64,000 nt of DNA from Oceanospirillaceae bacterium (GTDB lineage Bacteria; Pseudomonadota; Gammaproteobacteria; Pseudomonadales; Balneatricaceae). Below are positions 44,814 through 52,287 of the stretch, piece by piece (within the stretch, counting starts at the first letter, position 1; each line of letters starts with the position of its first letter). Below the pieces are notes generated by a model. It made no database searches. It saw nothing but the letters and a program-made list of their open reading frames with translations, and had not been told where the DNA came from. The position numbers were made by a program, and so were the translations under genes. The stretch covers positions 1 through 64,000 of the forward strand of contig DPHD01000057.1 of the NCBI GenBank assembly GCA_003523085.1. The letters run 5' to 3'.

Positions 44814-45584
44814 TTACACCATTTCTTCTTTACGAATAGTGAGGTTTTCATAGCCGTCTGCAGTCACCAATATGGTGTGTTCAAACTGTGCCGATAAGCG
44901 CTTATCTACGGTAGTCACTGTCCAGCCGTCATTCTTGTTTAGCTTTACATGACGTTTACCGGCATTAAGCATCGGTTCAATGGTGAAAATCATGCCTTCT
45001 TTAAGCTCCACACCAGTATTGGCTTTGCCGTAATGCAGCACCTGTGGGTCTTCGTGGAAGCCTACACCAATGCCGTGGCCACAGTATTCTTGCACGATGG
45101 AATAGTGGTTGGCTTCGGCGTGCACTTGGATCACATGACCAATGTCGCCTAAACGAGCGCCAGGTTTAACCAGTGCCATGCCTTTATATAGGCACTCTTG
45201 GGTAATGGCGACTAAACGTTCAGAGTGGGGCGCAACTTTGCCTACGGGAAACATGCGGCTGGTATCGCCATGATAGCCGTCTTTAATGACCGTGATGTCG
45301 ATATTCACCCAGTCGCCATTTTTGAGTGGTTTGTCGTTGGGGATACCGTGGCACACCACTTGGTTAACCGAGGTGCAAATAGACTTAGGGAAGCCGTGAT
45401 AATTAAGCGGTGCGGGAATGGTGTCTTGCACATTTACCATATAGTCGTGACAAATCTGGTTGAGCTTGTTGGTGGTTACGCCCACTTGTACATGCTCGTG
45501 GATCATTTCCAATACTTCTGCTGCCAAGCGGCCTGCCACGCGCATTTTTTCAATTTCAGTGGCGTCTTTAATCAGAATATTCAT
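44814..45584 (-). CDS. map: Methionine aminopeptidase, type I
   Basis: A 256-residue metalloprotease that removes the initiator Met from new proteins. Metal ligands are visible in N-I-D-I-T-V, H-G-D-T-S-R-M-F, C-G-H-G-I-G-x-x-F-H-E-D-P and T-I-E-P-M. It is slightly short at the C-terminus relative to E. coli (264). It is divergent from rpsB, the standard gammaproteobacterial layout, with an extended -10 promoter 45 bases upstream. Confidence 0.95.
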   Translation of the reverse strand: MNILIKDATEIEKMRVAGRLAAEVLEMIHEHVQVGVTTNKLNQICHDYMVNVQDTIPAPLNYHGFPKSICTSVNQVVCHGIPNDKPLKNGDWVNIDITVIKDGYHGDTSRMFPVGKVAPHSERLVAITQECLYKGMALVKPGARLGDIGHVIQVHAEANHYSIVQEYCGHGIGVGFHEDPQVLHYGKANTGVELKEGMIFTIEPMLNAGKRHVKLNKNDGWTVTTVDKRLSAQFEHTILVTADGYENLTIRKEEMV

Positions 45585-45628
45585 CGACTTCTCAGTGTGT
45601 GTTTAGCAAGTGGGTTTTGTTGTACACA

Positions 45629-45637
45629 ATTATATCA
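45629..45637 (-). promoter_or_regulatory. Extended -10 promoter for map-glnD
   Basis: On the minus strand TGA is followed by a perfect TATAAT, about 45 bases before the map ATG. A poor TTAATT lies 17 bases further up. Confidence 0.55.
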
Positions 45638-45721
45638 GACATGGAGTAGAAATTAATTACTGGCTTAGCATCGGTGGTAAAAATACCAGCCCTAAAAAGA
45701 TGCAGCGATTGCAATTATGTT

Positions 45722-45751
45722 TTGCCTTTGTGTCGTGTTTTATGGTATAAA
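45722..45751 (+). promoter_or_regulatory. Promoter of the rpsB operon
   Basis: TTGCCT (45722-45727) and TATAAA (45746-45751) are 18 bases apart, followed by a GC-rich start region (GCGCGCCC) like the discriminator of stringently controlled ribosomal promoters. A start near 45758 gives a leader of about 195 bases. Confidence 0.55.
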
Positions 45752-45757
45752 TTGCGC

Positions 45758-45951
45758 GCCCAAATTCTAACTAGTCTGTTTTAACCAATAGTCAGTGAAT
45801 TTGGAGCTTAAACTATAACGTCACACATAAACCGGCACATGGTTCTGGGTGTTGGCAGCCTGCTTTAAGGTTGTTGATCGAATCATGGCAATCAGGTGGT
45901 TACCTGGGAGCGAGGGTTTATGGAGGCCTAACCCGTACAAAGGAAATTAAA
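45758..45951 (+). promoter_or_regulatory. Long rpsB leader, probable S2 autoregulatory RNA
   Basis: No gene lies in the 367 bases between map and rpsB; it holds two promoters and this leader. A hairpin GGGTT...AACCC (45914-45934) sits just before the AAGGAA ribosome site. In E. coli the rpsB leader is bound by S2 to repress rpsB-tsf. That this leader works likewise is an inference from position and length. A short open frame from 45871 joins rpsB in frame but is most likely leader. Confidence 0.45.
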
Positions 45952-46698
45952 ATGACTAAAGTAAGTATGCGCGACCTGCTTAAAGCTGGCGCCCACTTCG
46001 GCCACCAAACTCGTTACTGGAACCCAAAAATGGGCCAGTACATCTTTGGCGCTCGTAACAAAATCCATATCATCAACCTAGACCAAACTTTGCCAGCCCT
46101 TAACGATGCACTTGCTATCGTTGAGAAAATGGCTTCCAACAAGAACAAGGTATTGTTCGTTGGTACTAAGCGCGCTGCAGGTAAGTTGATTAAAGAACAC
46201 GCTAGTCGTGTTGGTATGCCTTACGTTAACCATCGTTGGTTGGGTGGCATGTTGACTAACTACAAGACGATTCGTCAGTCGATCAACCGTTTCCGTACTT
46301 TGGAAACTCAGTTTAACGACGGCACATCTGAGCAGTTGACTAAGAAAGAAGCGTTGATGCGTCAACGTGAAATGGAAAAGCTTGAGCGCGCTATCGGCGG
46401 CATCAAGGACATGGGCGGCCTACCAGACGCTTTGTTCGTAGTTGACGTTGAGCATGAGCGTATTGCCATCAACGAAGCTAACAAGTTGGGCATCCCTGTT
46501 ATCGGTATCGTTGATACTAACAGTAACCCAGATGGCATCGATTACGTTATCCCTGCTAACGACGACGCCCTGCGCGCTATCGAAATCTATGTTTCTGCTA
46601 TGGCTGATGCCTGTGCAGCGGGCAAAGACGACGGCACTGCAGTTGCTGGCGAATTCGTTGAAGTGGCTGAAGTAGCCGAAGAAGCAGCTGCTGAATAA
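45952..46698 (+). CDS. rpsB: 30S ribosomal protein S2
   Basis: A 248-residue small-subunit protein starting [20 protein letters not shown]. The signature blocks [12 protein letters not shown] and [10 protein letters not shown] are intact. The tail is Ala/Glu-rich, as often in S2. The ATG at 45952 follows AAGGAAATTAAA. A terminator separates it from tsf, as in E. coli, so tsf levels depend on read-through or a separate start. Confidence 0.97.
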   Translation: MTKVSMRDLLKAGAHFGHQTRYWNPKMGQYIFGARNKIHIINLDQTLPALNDALAIVEKMASNKNKVLFVGTKRAAGKLIKEHASRVGMPYVNHRWLGGMLTNYKTIRQSINRFRTLETQFNDGTSEQLTKKEALMRQREMEKLERAIGGIKDMGGLPDALFVVDVEHERIAINEANKLGIPVIGIVDTNSNPDGIDYVIPANDDALRAIEIYVSAMADACAAGKDDGTAVAGEFVEVAEVAEEAAAE

Positions 46699-46700
46699 GA

Positions 46701-46717
46701 CTAAACCTTTGGTTTAG
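46701..46717 (+). promoter_or_regulatory. Small hairpin after rpsB
   Basis: CTAAACC and GGTTTAG with a TTT loop, three bases after the rpsB stop and 17 bases before the main terminator. Probably an mRNA 3'-end structure. Confidence 0.45.
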
Positions 46718-46733
46718 CTAAGCATTTGTTTAT

Positions 46734-46760
46734 AAAAGGGAGCTTGGCTCCCTTTTTTTT
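46734..46760 (+). terminator. Intrinsic terminator between rpsB and tsf
   Basis: GGGAGC and GCTCCC around a TTG loop, flanked by A4 and followed by eight T. A partial terminator here would set the S2 to EF-Ts ratio. Confidence 0.85.
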
Positions 46761-46816
46761 AACAACCTCTTACCGTGTGGGTAAGAGCGTTATGAACCCA
46801 ATTTGAGGATTTTCTA

Positions 46817-47677
46817 ATGGCTGCAATCTCTGCATCTATGGTTAAAGAACTGCGCGAGCGTACTAGCTTGGGCATGATGGATTGTAAAAAAGCCCTTGTT
46901 GCTGCTGACGGTAACATCGAGCAGGCTATCGAAGACTTACGTAAGTCTAGTGGCTTGAAAGCGGCTAAAAAAGCCGGACGTACTGCTGCTGAAGGCGTTG
47001 TGTGTGCAAAAGTTGCAGACGACGGTTCTTTTGGTGTGTTGGTTGAAGTTAACTCGGAAACTGACTTTGCTGCCCGTGACGCAGGTTTCTTGGCTTTCGT
47101 AAGCCAGGTCACTGATGCTGCTTTTGCTGCTAAGCAAGATGACATGGCTGCTTTGATGGTTGGCGATTTAACCGAAGCCCGTGAAAAATTAGTGCAAAAA
47201 ATTGGCGAAAACATTACGCCTCGTCGTATTGTTATGCTTGAAGCCGCTAACGTTGGCGCATACGTACACAGCAACAACAAGATCGGTACTTTGATCGCTC
47301 TTACTGCGGGCGACAATGAGCTTGCTAAAGACATTGCTATGCACGTAACTGCCGTTAACCCACGTGTTATCAGCCGTGACGATATGACTGCAGCCGAAGT
47401 GGAAAGCGAAAAGGACATCATTAAGGCCCAGCCTGATATGGCCGGCAAGCCAGATGCGATCGTCGACAAGATGATGACCGGGCGTATCAATAAGTTTTTG
47501 GCTGAAAACAGCCTAACTGAGCAGCCTTTTGTGAAGAATCCAGAGCAAAAAATTAGCGACTTGTTAAAAGCTGTTGATGCCTCAGTGTCTGCCTTCAATC
47601 GCTTAGAAGTTGGCGAAGGTATCGAAGTTGAAGAAGTGGATTTTGCTGCAGAAGTTGCACAGCAGTTAAAAGGTTAA
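46817..47677 (+). CDS. tsf: Elongation factor Ts
   Basis: A 286-residue guanine-nucleotide exchange factor for EF-Tu. The N-terminal UBA-like domain carries [16 protein letters not shown] and [10 protein letters not shown]. The exchange core has S-E-T-D-F-A-A-R (about residues 78-85), with Asp and Phe that displace magnesium in EF-Tu. The length is close to E. coli (283). The ATG at 46817 is preceded by GAGGA. A strong terminator follows. Confidence 0.97.
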   Translation: MAAISASMVKELRERTSLGMMDCKKALVAADGNIEQAIEDLRKSSGLKAAKKAGRTAAEGVVCAKVADDGSFGVLVEVNSETDFAARDAGFLAFVSQVTDAAFAAKQDDMAALMVGDLTEAREKLVQKIGENITPRRIVMLEAANVGAYVHSNNKIGTLIALTAGDNELAKDIAMHVTAVNPRVISRDDMTAAEVESEKDIIKAQPDMAGKPDAIVDKMMTGRINKFLAENSLTEQPFVKNPEQKISDLLKAVDASVSAFNRLEVGEGIEVEEVDFAAEVAQQLKG

Positions 47678-47695
47678 GCTTAATTAACCTTATAT

Positions 47696-47742
47696 AAAGC
47701 GCCGCCACAGTAGCTAGCCTGCTGTGGCGGCGCTTTTTTTTT
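47696..47742 (+). terminator. Strong intrinsic terminator after tsf
   Basis: A perfect 15-base stem (AAAGCGCCGCCACAG and its complement) with an 11-base loop and a run of T. It should end most rpsB-tsf transcription. Confidence 0.9.
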
Positions 47743-47749
47743 GATTTTA

Positions 47750-47774
47750 GCCTAGAGCATAACTTGCTCTAGGC
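47750..47774 (+). promoter_or_regulatory. Second hairpin between tsf and pyrH
   Basis: A perfect ten-base stem (GCCTAGAGCA and its complement) with a five-base loop, directly downstream of the tsf terminator and without a T run. It could be an operator or a leftover terminator; function unknown. Confidence 0.4.
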
Positions 47775-47867
47775 CGATTAATACGTCACTATCTTATTGT
47801 TTTGTCAGCGCTATCTTGTACACACGTATAAGCTAGCGGGGGCACAGTAACTACTCGGAGAAGATGA

Positions 47868-48620
47868 ATGGCAATTCCTGATAAGCGCCAACCTCGCTAT
47901 AAGCGGATTTTGCTCAAGCTCAGCGGCGAAGCCCTGATGGGTAGCGAAAACTTTGGCATAGACCCCAAGGTGCTGGATCGCATGGCACTTGAGATTGGTC
48001 AGTTAGTGGGTATCGGTGTGCAGGTCGGTTTAGTCATCGGCGGTGGCAACTTATTTCGTGGTGCTGCCTTGAGTGAGGCTGGTATGGATCGAGTCACTGG
48101 CGACCATATGGGCATGCTAGCTACGGTGATGAATGCCCTGGCTATGCGTGATGCTCTGGAACGCTCAAACATCACCACTCGAGTTATGTCGGCTATTCCC
48201 ATGAGCGGTGTAGTGGATCATTATGATCGCCGCAATGCCATGCTATATTTATCACAAGGCAATGTGGTGATCTTTTCTGCCGGTACGGGTAATCCTTTTT
48301 TCACTACCGACTCTGCTGCAGCGTTACGGGGTATTGAAGTAGAAGCCGACGTGGTGCTTAAAGCCACCAAGGTGGACGGCGTATACGACTCGGACCCAGT
48401 TAAAAATCCTGCGGCGGTAAAATACGAGTACGTTACCTTTAACGAAGCCATAGAAAAGCAGTTGGGTGTGATGGACCTTACGGCCATGTGCTTATGCCGC
48501 GACCAAGAAATGCCGGTGCGGGTATTTAATATGAATAATCCAGGTGCTCTAGTCAATCTAGTGGTCGGTGGCCATGAAGGCACCCTGGTTAATGTGACAT
48601 TGCCTGAGGGCGGAGAATAA
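47868..48620 (+). CDS. pyrH: UMP kinase
   Basis: A 250-residue hexameric kinase that converts UMP to UDP. Signatures are [10 protein letters not shown] at 16-25, I-G-G-G-N-L-F-R-G and [12 protein letters not shown]. The ATG at 47868 follows CGGAGAAGATGA. A possible own promoter is TTGTCA (47802) with TATAAG (47827), but the 19-base spacing is long. It begins a run of same-strand genes to the end of the window. Confidence 0.96.
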   Translation: MAIPDKRQPRYKRILLKLSGEALMGSENFGIDPKVLDRMALEIGQLVGIGVQVGLVIGGGNLFRGAALSEAGMDRVTGDHMGMLATVMNALAMRDALERSNITTRVMSAIPMSGVVDHYDRRNAMLYLSQGNVVIFSAGTGNPFFTTDSAAALRGIEVEADVVLKATKVDGVYDSDPVKNPAAVKYEYVTFNEAIEKQLGVMDLTAMCLCRDQEMPVRVFNMNNPGALVNLVVGGHEGTLVNVTLPEGGE

Positions 48621-48621
48621 A

Positions 48622-49179
48622 ATGATTAACGACATTCAGCAAGATGCCGATGCACGTATGGACAAAAGCATTGGCGCCCTTAGCGAAGCCTTTAAGCGTA
48701 TCCGTACGGGGCGCGCGCATCCGAGTATTTTAGATAGTGTAATGGTGTCATATTATGGCAGCGACACGCCATTAAACCAGTTGGCTAACATTTCTGTAGA
48801 AGATGGCCGTTGCTTGGCCGTTTCCCCTTGGGAAAAGCCAATGGTTCCAGAAATTGAAAAGGCTATTATGAAGGCGAATTTGGGCCTTAATCCGTCTACC
48901 TCCGGTGACTTGATTCGTGTGCCGATGCCGGCGTTAACGGAAGAGACACGCAAAAGCTTCATTCGTGGCGCCCGCGAAGAAGCGGAAAAGGCCCGTGTGT
49001 CAGTACGCAGCATTCGCCGTGATGCCAATGGCGATATTAAGGAACTTTTAAAGGACAAAGACATCTCAGAAGATGATGCTCGCCGTGGTGAAGAGCTGGT
49101 GCAAAAGGTGACTGATGCACACGTGGCTAGCATCGAAGCTGCCCTGCTAGCGAAAGAAAAGGATTTGATGGAGGTTTAA
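48622..49179 (+). CDS. frr: Ribosome recycling factor
   Basis: A 185-residue tRNA-shaped protein that splits post-termination ribosomes with EF-G. Typical blocks are [30 protein letters not shown] and [10 protein letters not shown]. It starts two bases after pyrH, with GGAG upstream. Its stop codon lies at the loop of a terminator-like hairpin. Confidence 0.97.
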   Translation: MINDIQQDADARMDKSIGALSEAFKRIRTGRAHPSILDSVMVSYYGSDTPLNQLANISVEDGRCLAVSPWEKPMVPEIEKAIMKANLGLNPSTSGDLIRVPMPALTEETRKSFIRGAREEAEKARVSVRSIRRDANGDIKELLKDKDISEDDARRGEELVQKVTDAHVASIEAALLAKEKDLMEV

Positions 49180-49190
49180 CCTCCATTTTG
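49168..49190 (+). terminator. Hairpin overlapping the frr stop codon
   Basis: ATGGAGGT (49168-49175) pairs perfectly with ACCTCCAT (49179-49186) across a three-base loop, followed by TTT and a T/C-rich stretch. The frr stop (49177-49179) is in the loop and stem base, so translating ribosomes would disrupt it. It may be a translation-dependent attenuator before uppS. Confidence 0.5.
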
Positions 49191-49222
49191 CTTCTTTCTA
49201 GGCCCACATTAAGGATGACTGC

Positions 49223-49993
49223 ATGACTGATCCACGCCAAACCATACTGGCACAGAAACTGGAAGCCTTGCCCGAGCATATTGCCATTATTATGGATGGC
49301 AACAACCGCTGGGCTAAGCGCCAAGGTTTGTCTGGGGTTGCTGGCCATAAAGCCGGTGTTGATGCTGTGCGTGCTGTGATTGAAACGGCGGTACATTACC
49401 AAGTTCCTGCGCTCACGTTATTTGCGTTTAGTAGTGAGAACTGGCGGCGTCCGCCGCTCGAAGTGAAAGCTTTAATGGATCTATTTGTGTACGTGCTTAA
49501 ACGCGAAGTGAATAAGCTCCACGAAAACAACATTCGTTTGCGAATTATTGGTAACATTCAGGGTCTGAGCTCTGAGTTACAAAAACTGATTGTATCGGCA
49601 GAAACCAAAACTCAAGCTAACACTGGTATGCAACTTAATATTGCGGCCAACTATGGTGGTCGTTGGGATATTGTAGAAACGGCTAAAAAAATGGCACTCG
49701 AGGTTCAGCAGCAAGGCTTGGATATCGACGCCATCACTGAAGAAAAGTTTGGAAAATACATGAGTTTGGGTGATTTGCCAGACGTGGATTTATGTATTCG
49801 TACCAGTGGTGAGCAGCGCATTAGCAACTTTTTATTGTGGCAGATGGCGTATGCGGAGTTTGTTTTTGTAGATGCCTTGTGGCCTGAATTTAAGCACCAA
49901 AAGATGGTTGATACACTTGTGGAGTTCGGTCAAAGACAACGGAGATTTGGCCAAACAAGTGCGCAGTTAACTGAACAAGAGTCGAATGCCTAG
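49223..49993 (+). CDS. uppS: Undecaprenyl diphosphate synthase
   Basis: A 256-residue cis-prenyltransferase that makes the C55 lipid carrier for peptidoglycan and O-antigen. The catalytic Asp is in I-I-M-D-G-N-N-R-W-A-K (about residues 21-31), with G-H-K-A-G, F-S-S-E-N-W-R-R-P and C-I-R-T-S-G-E-Q-R-I-S-N-F-L-L-W-Q. AAGGA lies upstream of the ATG at 49223. Its substrates derive from the MEP pathway, whose dxr gene is usually next door but is missing here. Confidence 0.96.
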   Translation: MTDPRQTILAQKLEALPEHIAIIMDGNNRWAKRQGLSGVAGHKAGVDAVRAVIETAVHYQVPALTLFAFSSENWRRPPLEVKALMDLFVYVLKREVNKLHENNIRLRIIGNIQGLSSELQKLIVSAETKTQANTGMQLNIAANYGGRWDIVETAKKMALEVQQQGLDIDAITEEKFGKYMSLGDLPDVDLCIRTSGEQRISNFLLWQMAYAEFVFVDALWPEFKHQKMVDTLVEFGQRQRRFGQTSAQLTEQESNA

Positions 49994-50036
49994 CCACGGA
50001 GTGGTGGGCCCCTTTGACGCAATATAAAATAATAAT

Positions 50037-50846
50037 ATGTTGAGATCAAGAATTGCTACAGCCTTGGTGCTGGCCCCGCTTACGTTAGGAGCGGTGTTTT
50101 TTTTGCCGCACCAAGCGTTCGCATTATTTATGGCCCTAGTGGTACTTATGGGGGCATGGGAATGGACTGCTATGATGCGGTTGGTAAGCCGTAGCCAGCG
50201 TACCGTGTACGTACTGACTGTATTGTTTGCTATTGTGGTACTACAAAAGCTCATGGCACAGTACCAGCAATGGGTGTTTGCCGTGGCTGCCGGTTGGTGG
50301 GTGGTGGCGACACTGCTGGTAGTGAAGTACCCGCGTTTTTCCAAGTTTTGGTGTCGGCGTCCGAGTAAAGGACTAGTGGGGCTGTTTATTTTGGTGCCTA
50401 CGTGGGCAGCCATGGTGTCGATTAGGCAGATGGATCAGGGCCCGTGGCTGATGGTGTATTTGTTTTTGCTGGTATGGGGTGCGGATACCGGTGCCTATTT
50501 TGCCGGTAAACGTTTTGGTAAGCGTAAACTCATGCCCAGGGTTAGCCCTGCAAAGTCATGGGCGGGTGTGGGTGGCGCGGTGGCAACCGTACTATTGGTT
50601 TCTGCCTTGGTGCAGCCGTACCTACATTTCGCCAAGGGCATGTCCTTAAGTATCTATCTTTTGGCTGTGGTGGTGCTATTTGCCTCCGTGATTGGCGACC
50701 TTACTGAAAGTATGTTTAAGCGCCAGTGTGGCATTAAAGACAGTGGCTCAATTTTACCCGGCCATGGTGGCATCATGGACCGTATTGATAGCCTCACTTC
50801 TGCAGCACCCGTATTTGCACTGTGCCTTCTTTTAGTGGGCACTTAA
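50037..50846 (+). CDS. cdsA: Phosphatidate cytidylyltransferase
   Basis: A 269-residue membrane enzyme that makes CDP-diacylglycerol from phosphatidate and CTP, the branch point for all phospholipids. It has about seven hydrophobic segments and the C-terminal CdsA signature G-D-L-T-E-S-M-F-K-R, G-I-K-D-S-G and P-G-H-G-G-I-M-D-R-I-D-S. The ATG at 50037 lacks a strong ribosome site. rseP begins 14 bases after its stop, where dxr normally sits. Confidence 0.95.
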   Translation: MLRSRIATALVLAPLTLGAVFFLPHQAFALFMALVVLMGAWEWTAMMRLVSRSQRTVYVLTVLFAIVVLQKLMAQYQQWVFAVAAGWWVVATLLVVKYPRFSKFWCRRPSKGLVGLFILVPTWAAMVSIRQMDQGPWLMVYLFLLVWGADTGAYFAGKRFGKRKLMPRVSPAKSWAGVGGAVATVLLVSALVQPYLHFAKGMSLSIYLLAVVVLFASVIGDLTESMFKRQCGIKDSGSILPGHGGIMDRIDSLTSAAPVFALCLLLVGT

Positions 50847-50860
50847 ATCCCTGAGGCGTA

Positions 50861-52267
50861 ATGCTTACTACCATATTAACCACATTATTTGCTCTTGCTG
50901 TATTAGTCGGCATCCATGAAGCGGGTCATTTTTTTGTAGCCCGTTGGAGTGGTGTCAAAGTATTACGCTTTGCCGTTGGTTTTGGGCGCCCCATATTTCA
51001 GCGTATTGGCCAAGATGGCACCGAATATGTGTTTGCATGGATACCCTTAGGTGGCTATGTACGTATGTTAGATAGCCGCAATGATGACGTTCCTCAGCAC
51101 GAGATGGCGGCGGCGTTCGACCAGCAAAAGGTATGGGTACGCATTGCTATTGTAGCCGCGGGCCCTATTGTTAATTTGGTGTTTGCAGCCTTGCTCTATG
51201 CCGTAGTGCAAATGGCCGGTACCACCCAGTTGATTCCTGTAATCGGGCCTGTTTTGGCGGATTCGCCAGCTCAAACGGCAGGCGTAACGCCAGTACAACA
51301 AATTATTTCTATTGACGGACAGGCCACGCCTAGTTGGGAAACTGTAAATCTAGCCTTGGCTAAGCGAATTGGCGCAACGGGCTACATTGAGGTGGCGTTA
51401 CAGCCGTTAGATAGCGCTGTATTGCAACAGCAAGCGGTACAAGCCAGTGCGGAACATCAACTGCCGCAGCTAGGCGGTGTGGTGTCTTACCGCGTTCCTG
51501 TTAATCGATGGATGGCTGAGGCCGTACAAACAAGCCCTTTATCGCAGTTAGGTATTGAACCTTGGCGACCTAATGTGCCTATCGTTGTTGATCGGGTGAT
51601 CGAGGGTGGTGCGGCGCAACTTGGTGGACTGCGAGTAGGCGACAAAATAGTAGCGCTTAATCAGCAGCCGATGGCTGGTTTTAACGAGTTTGTAGGCTAT
51701 ATCCAAAGCCACCCGAATGCTAGCGTCCTGGTGGCTTTGGAACGTGGCGAAGAGCTATTGATGTTGCCGTTAACATTGCATAGTGATGTTAACCAAGCGG
51801 GTGATCTAATCGGTAAAATTGGGCTTGGGGTTGCCTCTATTTCGTGGCCTTATTCAATACAATATCGTCAACAGTTGGGCCTGGTCGATGGCTTAATAGC
51901 CGGCGCTCAAAAAACCCTAGAGATGGCCAGTCTAACCCTGAGCTTTTTGGGTAGAATGGTGCAGGGGGCGGTGTCGATCGAGCATTTAAGTGGCCCTATT
52001 AGTATTGCTAAGGTCGCCGCCGCTTCCGCCGCGTCAGGTTTGATTACCTACATTAGTTTTATGGCCTACTTAAGCGTGAGCCTGGGGGTGTTAAATCTAC
52101 TGCCTGTTCCTATGCTCGATGGCGGGCATTTGCTATATTACTTCATAGAATTAGTTACCGGACGAAAAGTGCCTGATCGAATTCAGGCTGTAGGCTTGCG
52201 TATTGGTATGGCCATAGTGTTCAGTGTGATGATCATTGCCATCGCTAATGACTTGATGCGTCATTAA
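50861..52267 (+). CDS. rseP: Site-2 intramembrane zinc protease RseP
   Basis: A 468-residue inner-membrane protease that cuts anti-sigma factor RseA after DegS and so activates the envelope-stress sigma factor. The zinc motif is H-E-A-G-H at 19-23, with L-D-G-G-H near 420 as the third ligand. Two PDZ domains lie in between (about 115-190 and 205-300, G-G-A-A-Q-L-G-G-L-R-V-G-D). Four membrane helices fit. It lies directly before bamA, whose misassembly feeds the same stress response. Confidence 0.94.
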   Translation: MLTTILTTLFALAVLVGIHEAGHFFVARWSGVKVLRFAVGFGRPIFQRIGQDGTEYVFAWIPLGGYVRMLDSRNDDVPQHEMAAAFDQQKVWVRIAIVAAGPIVNLVFAALLYAVVQMAGTTQLIPVIGPVLADSPAQTAGVTPVQQIISIDGQATPSWETVNLALAKRIGATGYIEVALQPLDSAVLQQQAVQASAEHQLPQLGGVVSYRVPVNRWMAEAVQTSPLSQLGIEPWRPNVPIVVDRVIEGGAAQLGGLRVGDKIVALNQQPMAGFNEFVGYIQSHPNASVLVALERGEELLMLPLTLHSDVNQAGDLIGKIGLGVASISWPYSIQYRQQLGLVDGLIAGAQKTLEMASLTLSFLGRMVQGAVSIEHLSGPISIAKVAAASAASGLITYISFMAYLSVSLGVLNLLPVPMLDGGHLLYYFIELVTGRKVPDRIQAVGLRIGMAIVFSVMIIAIANDLMRH

Positions 52268-52287
52268 TAATTATAGGTAAAGTGTAT

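Noticed and set aside
45871..45951. An N-terminal extension of S2 from 45871
   Set aside because: The extra 27 residues are not S2-like, and the ATG at 45952 has a strong ribosome site and matches known S2 N-termini.
46759..47598. A 279-codon open frame on the minus strand opposite tsf
   Set aside because: It mirrors the strongly biased codon use of tsf, covers the whole of that gene and has no ribosome site or family features. It is a shadow frame.
50915..50929. RseP zinc motif H-E-A-G-H instead of H-E-F-G-H
   Set aside because: The motif only requires H-E-x-x-H, and the third ligand L-D-G-G-H is present, so activity is not in doubt.
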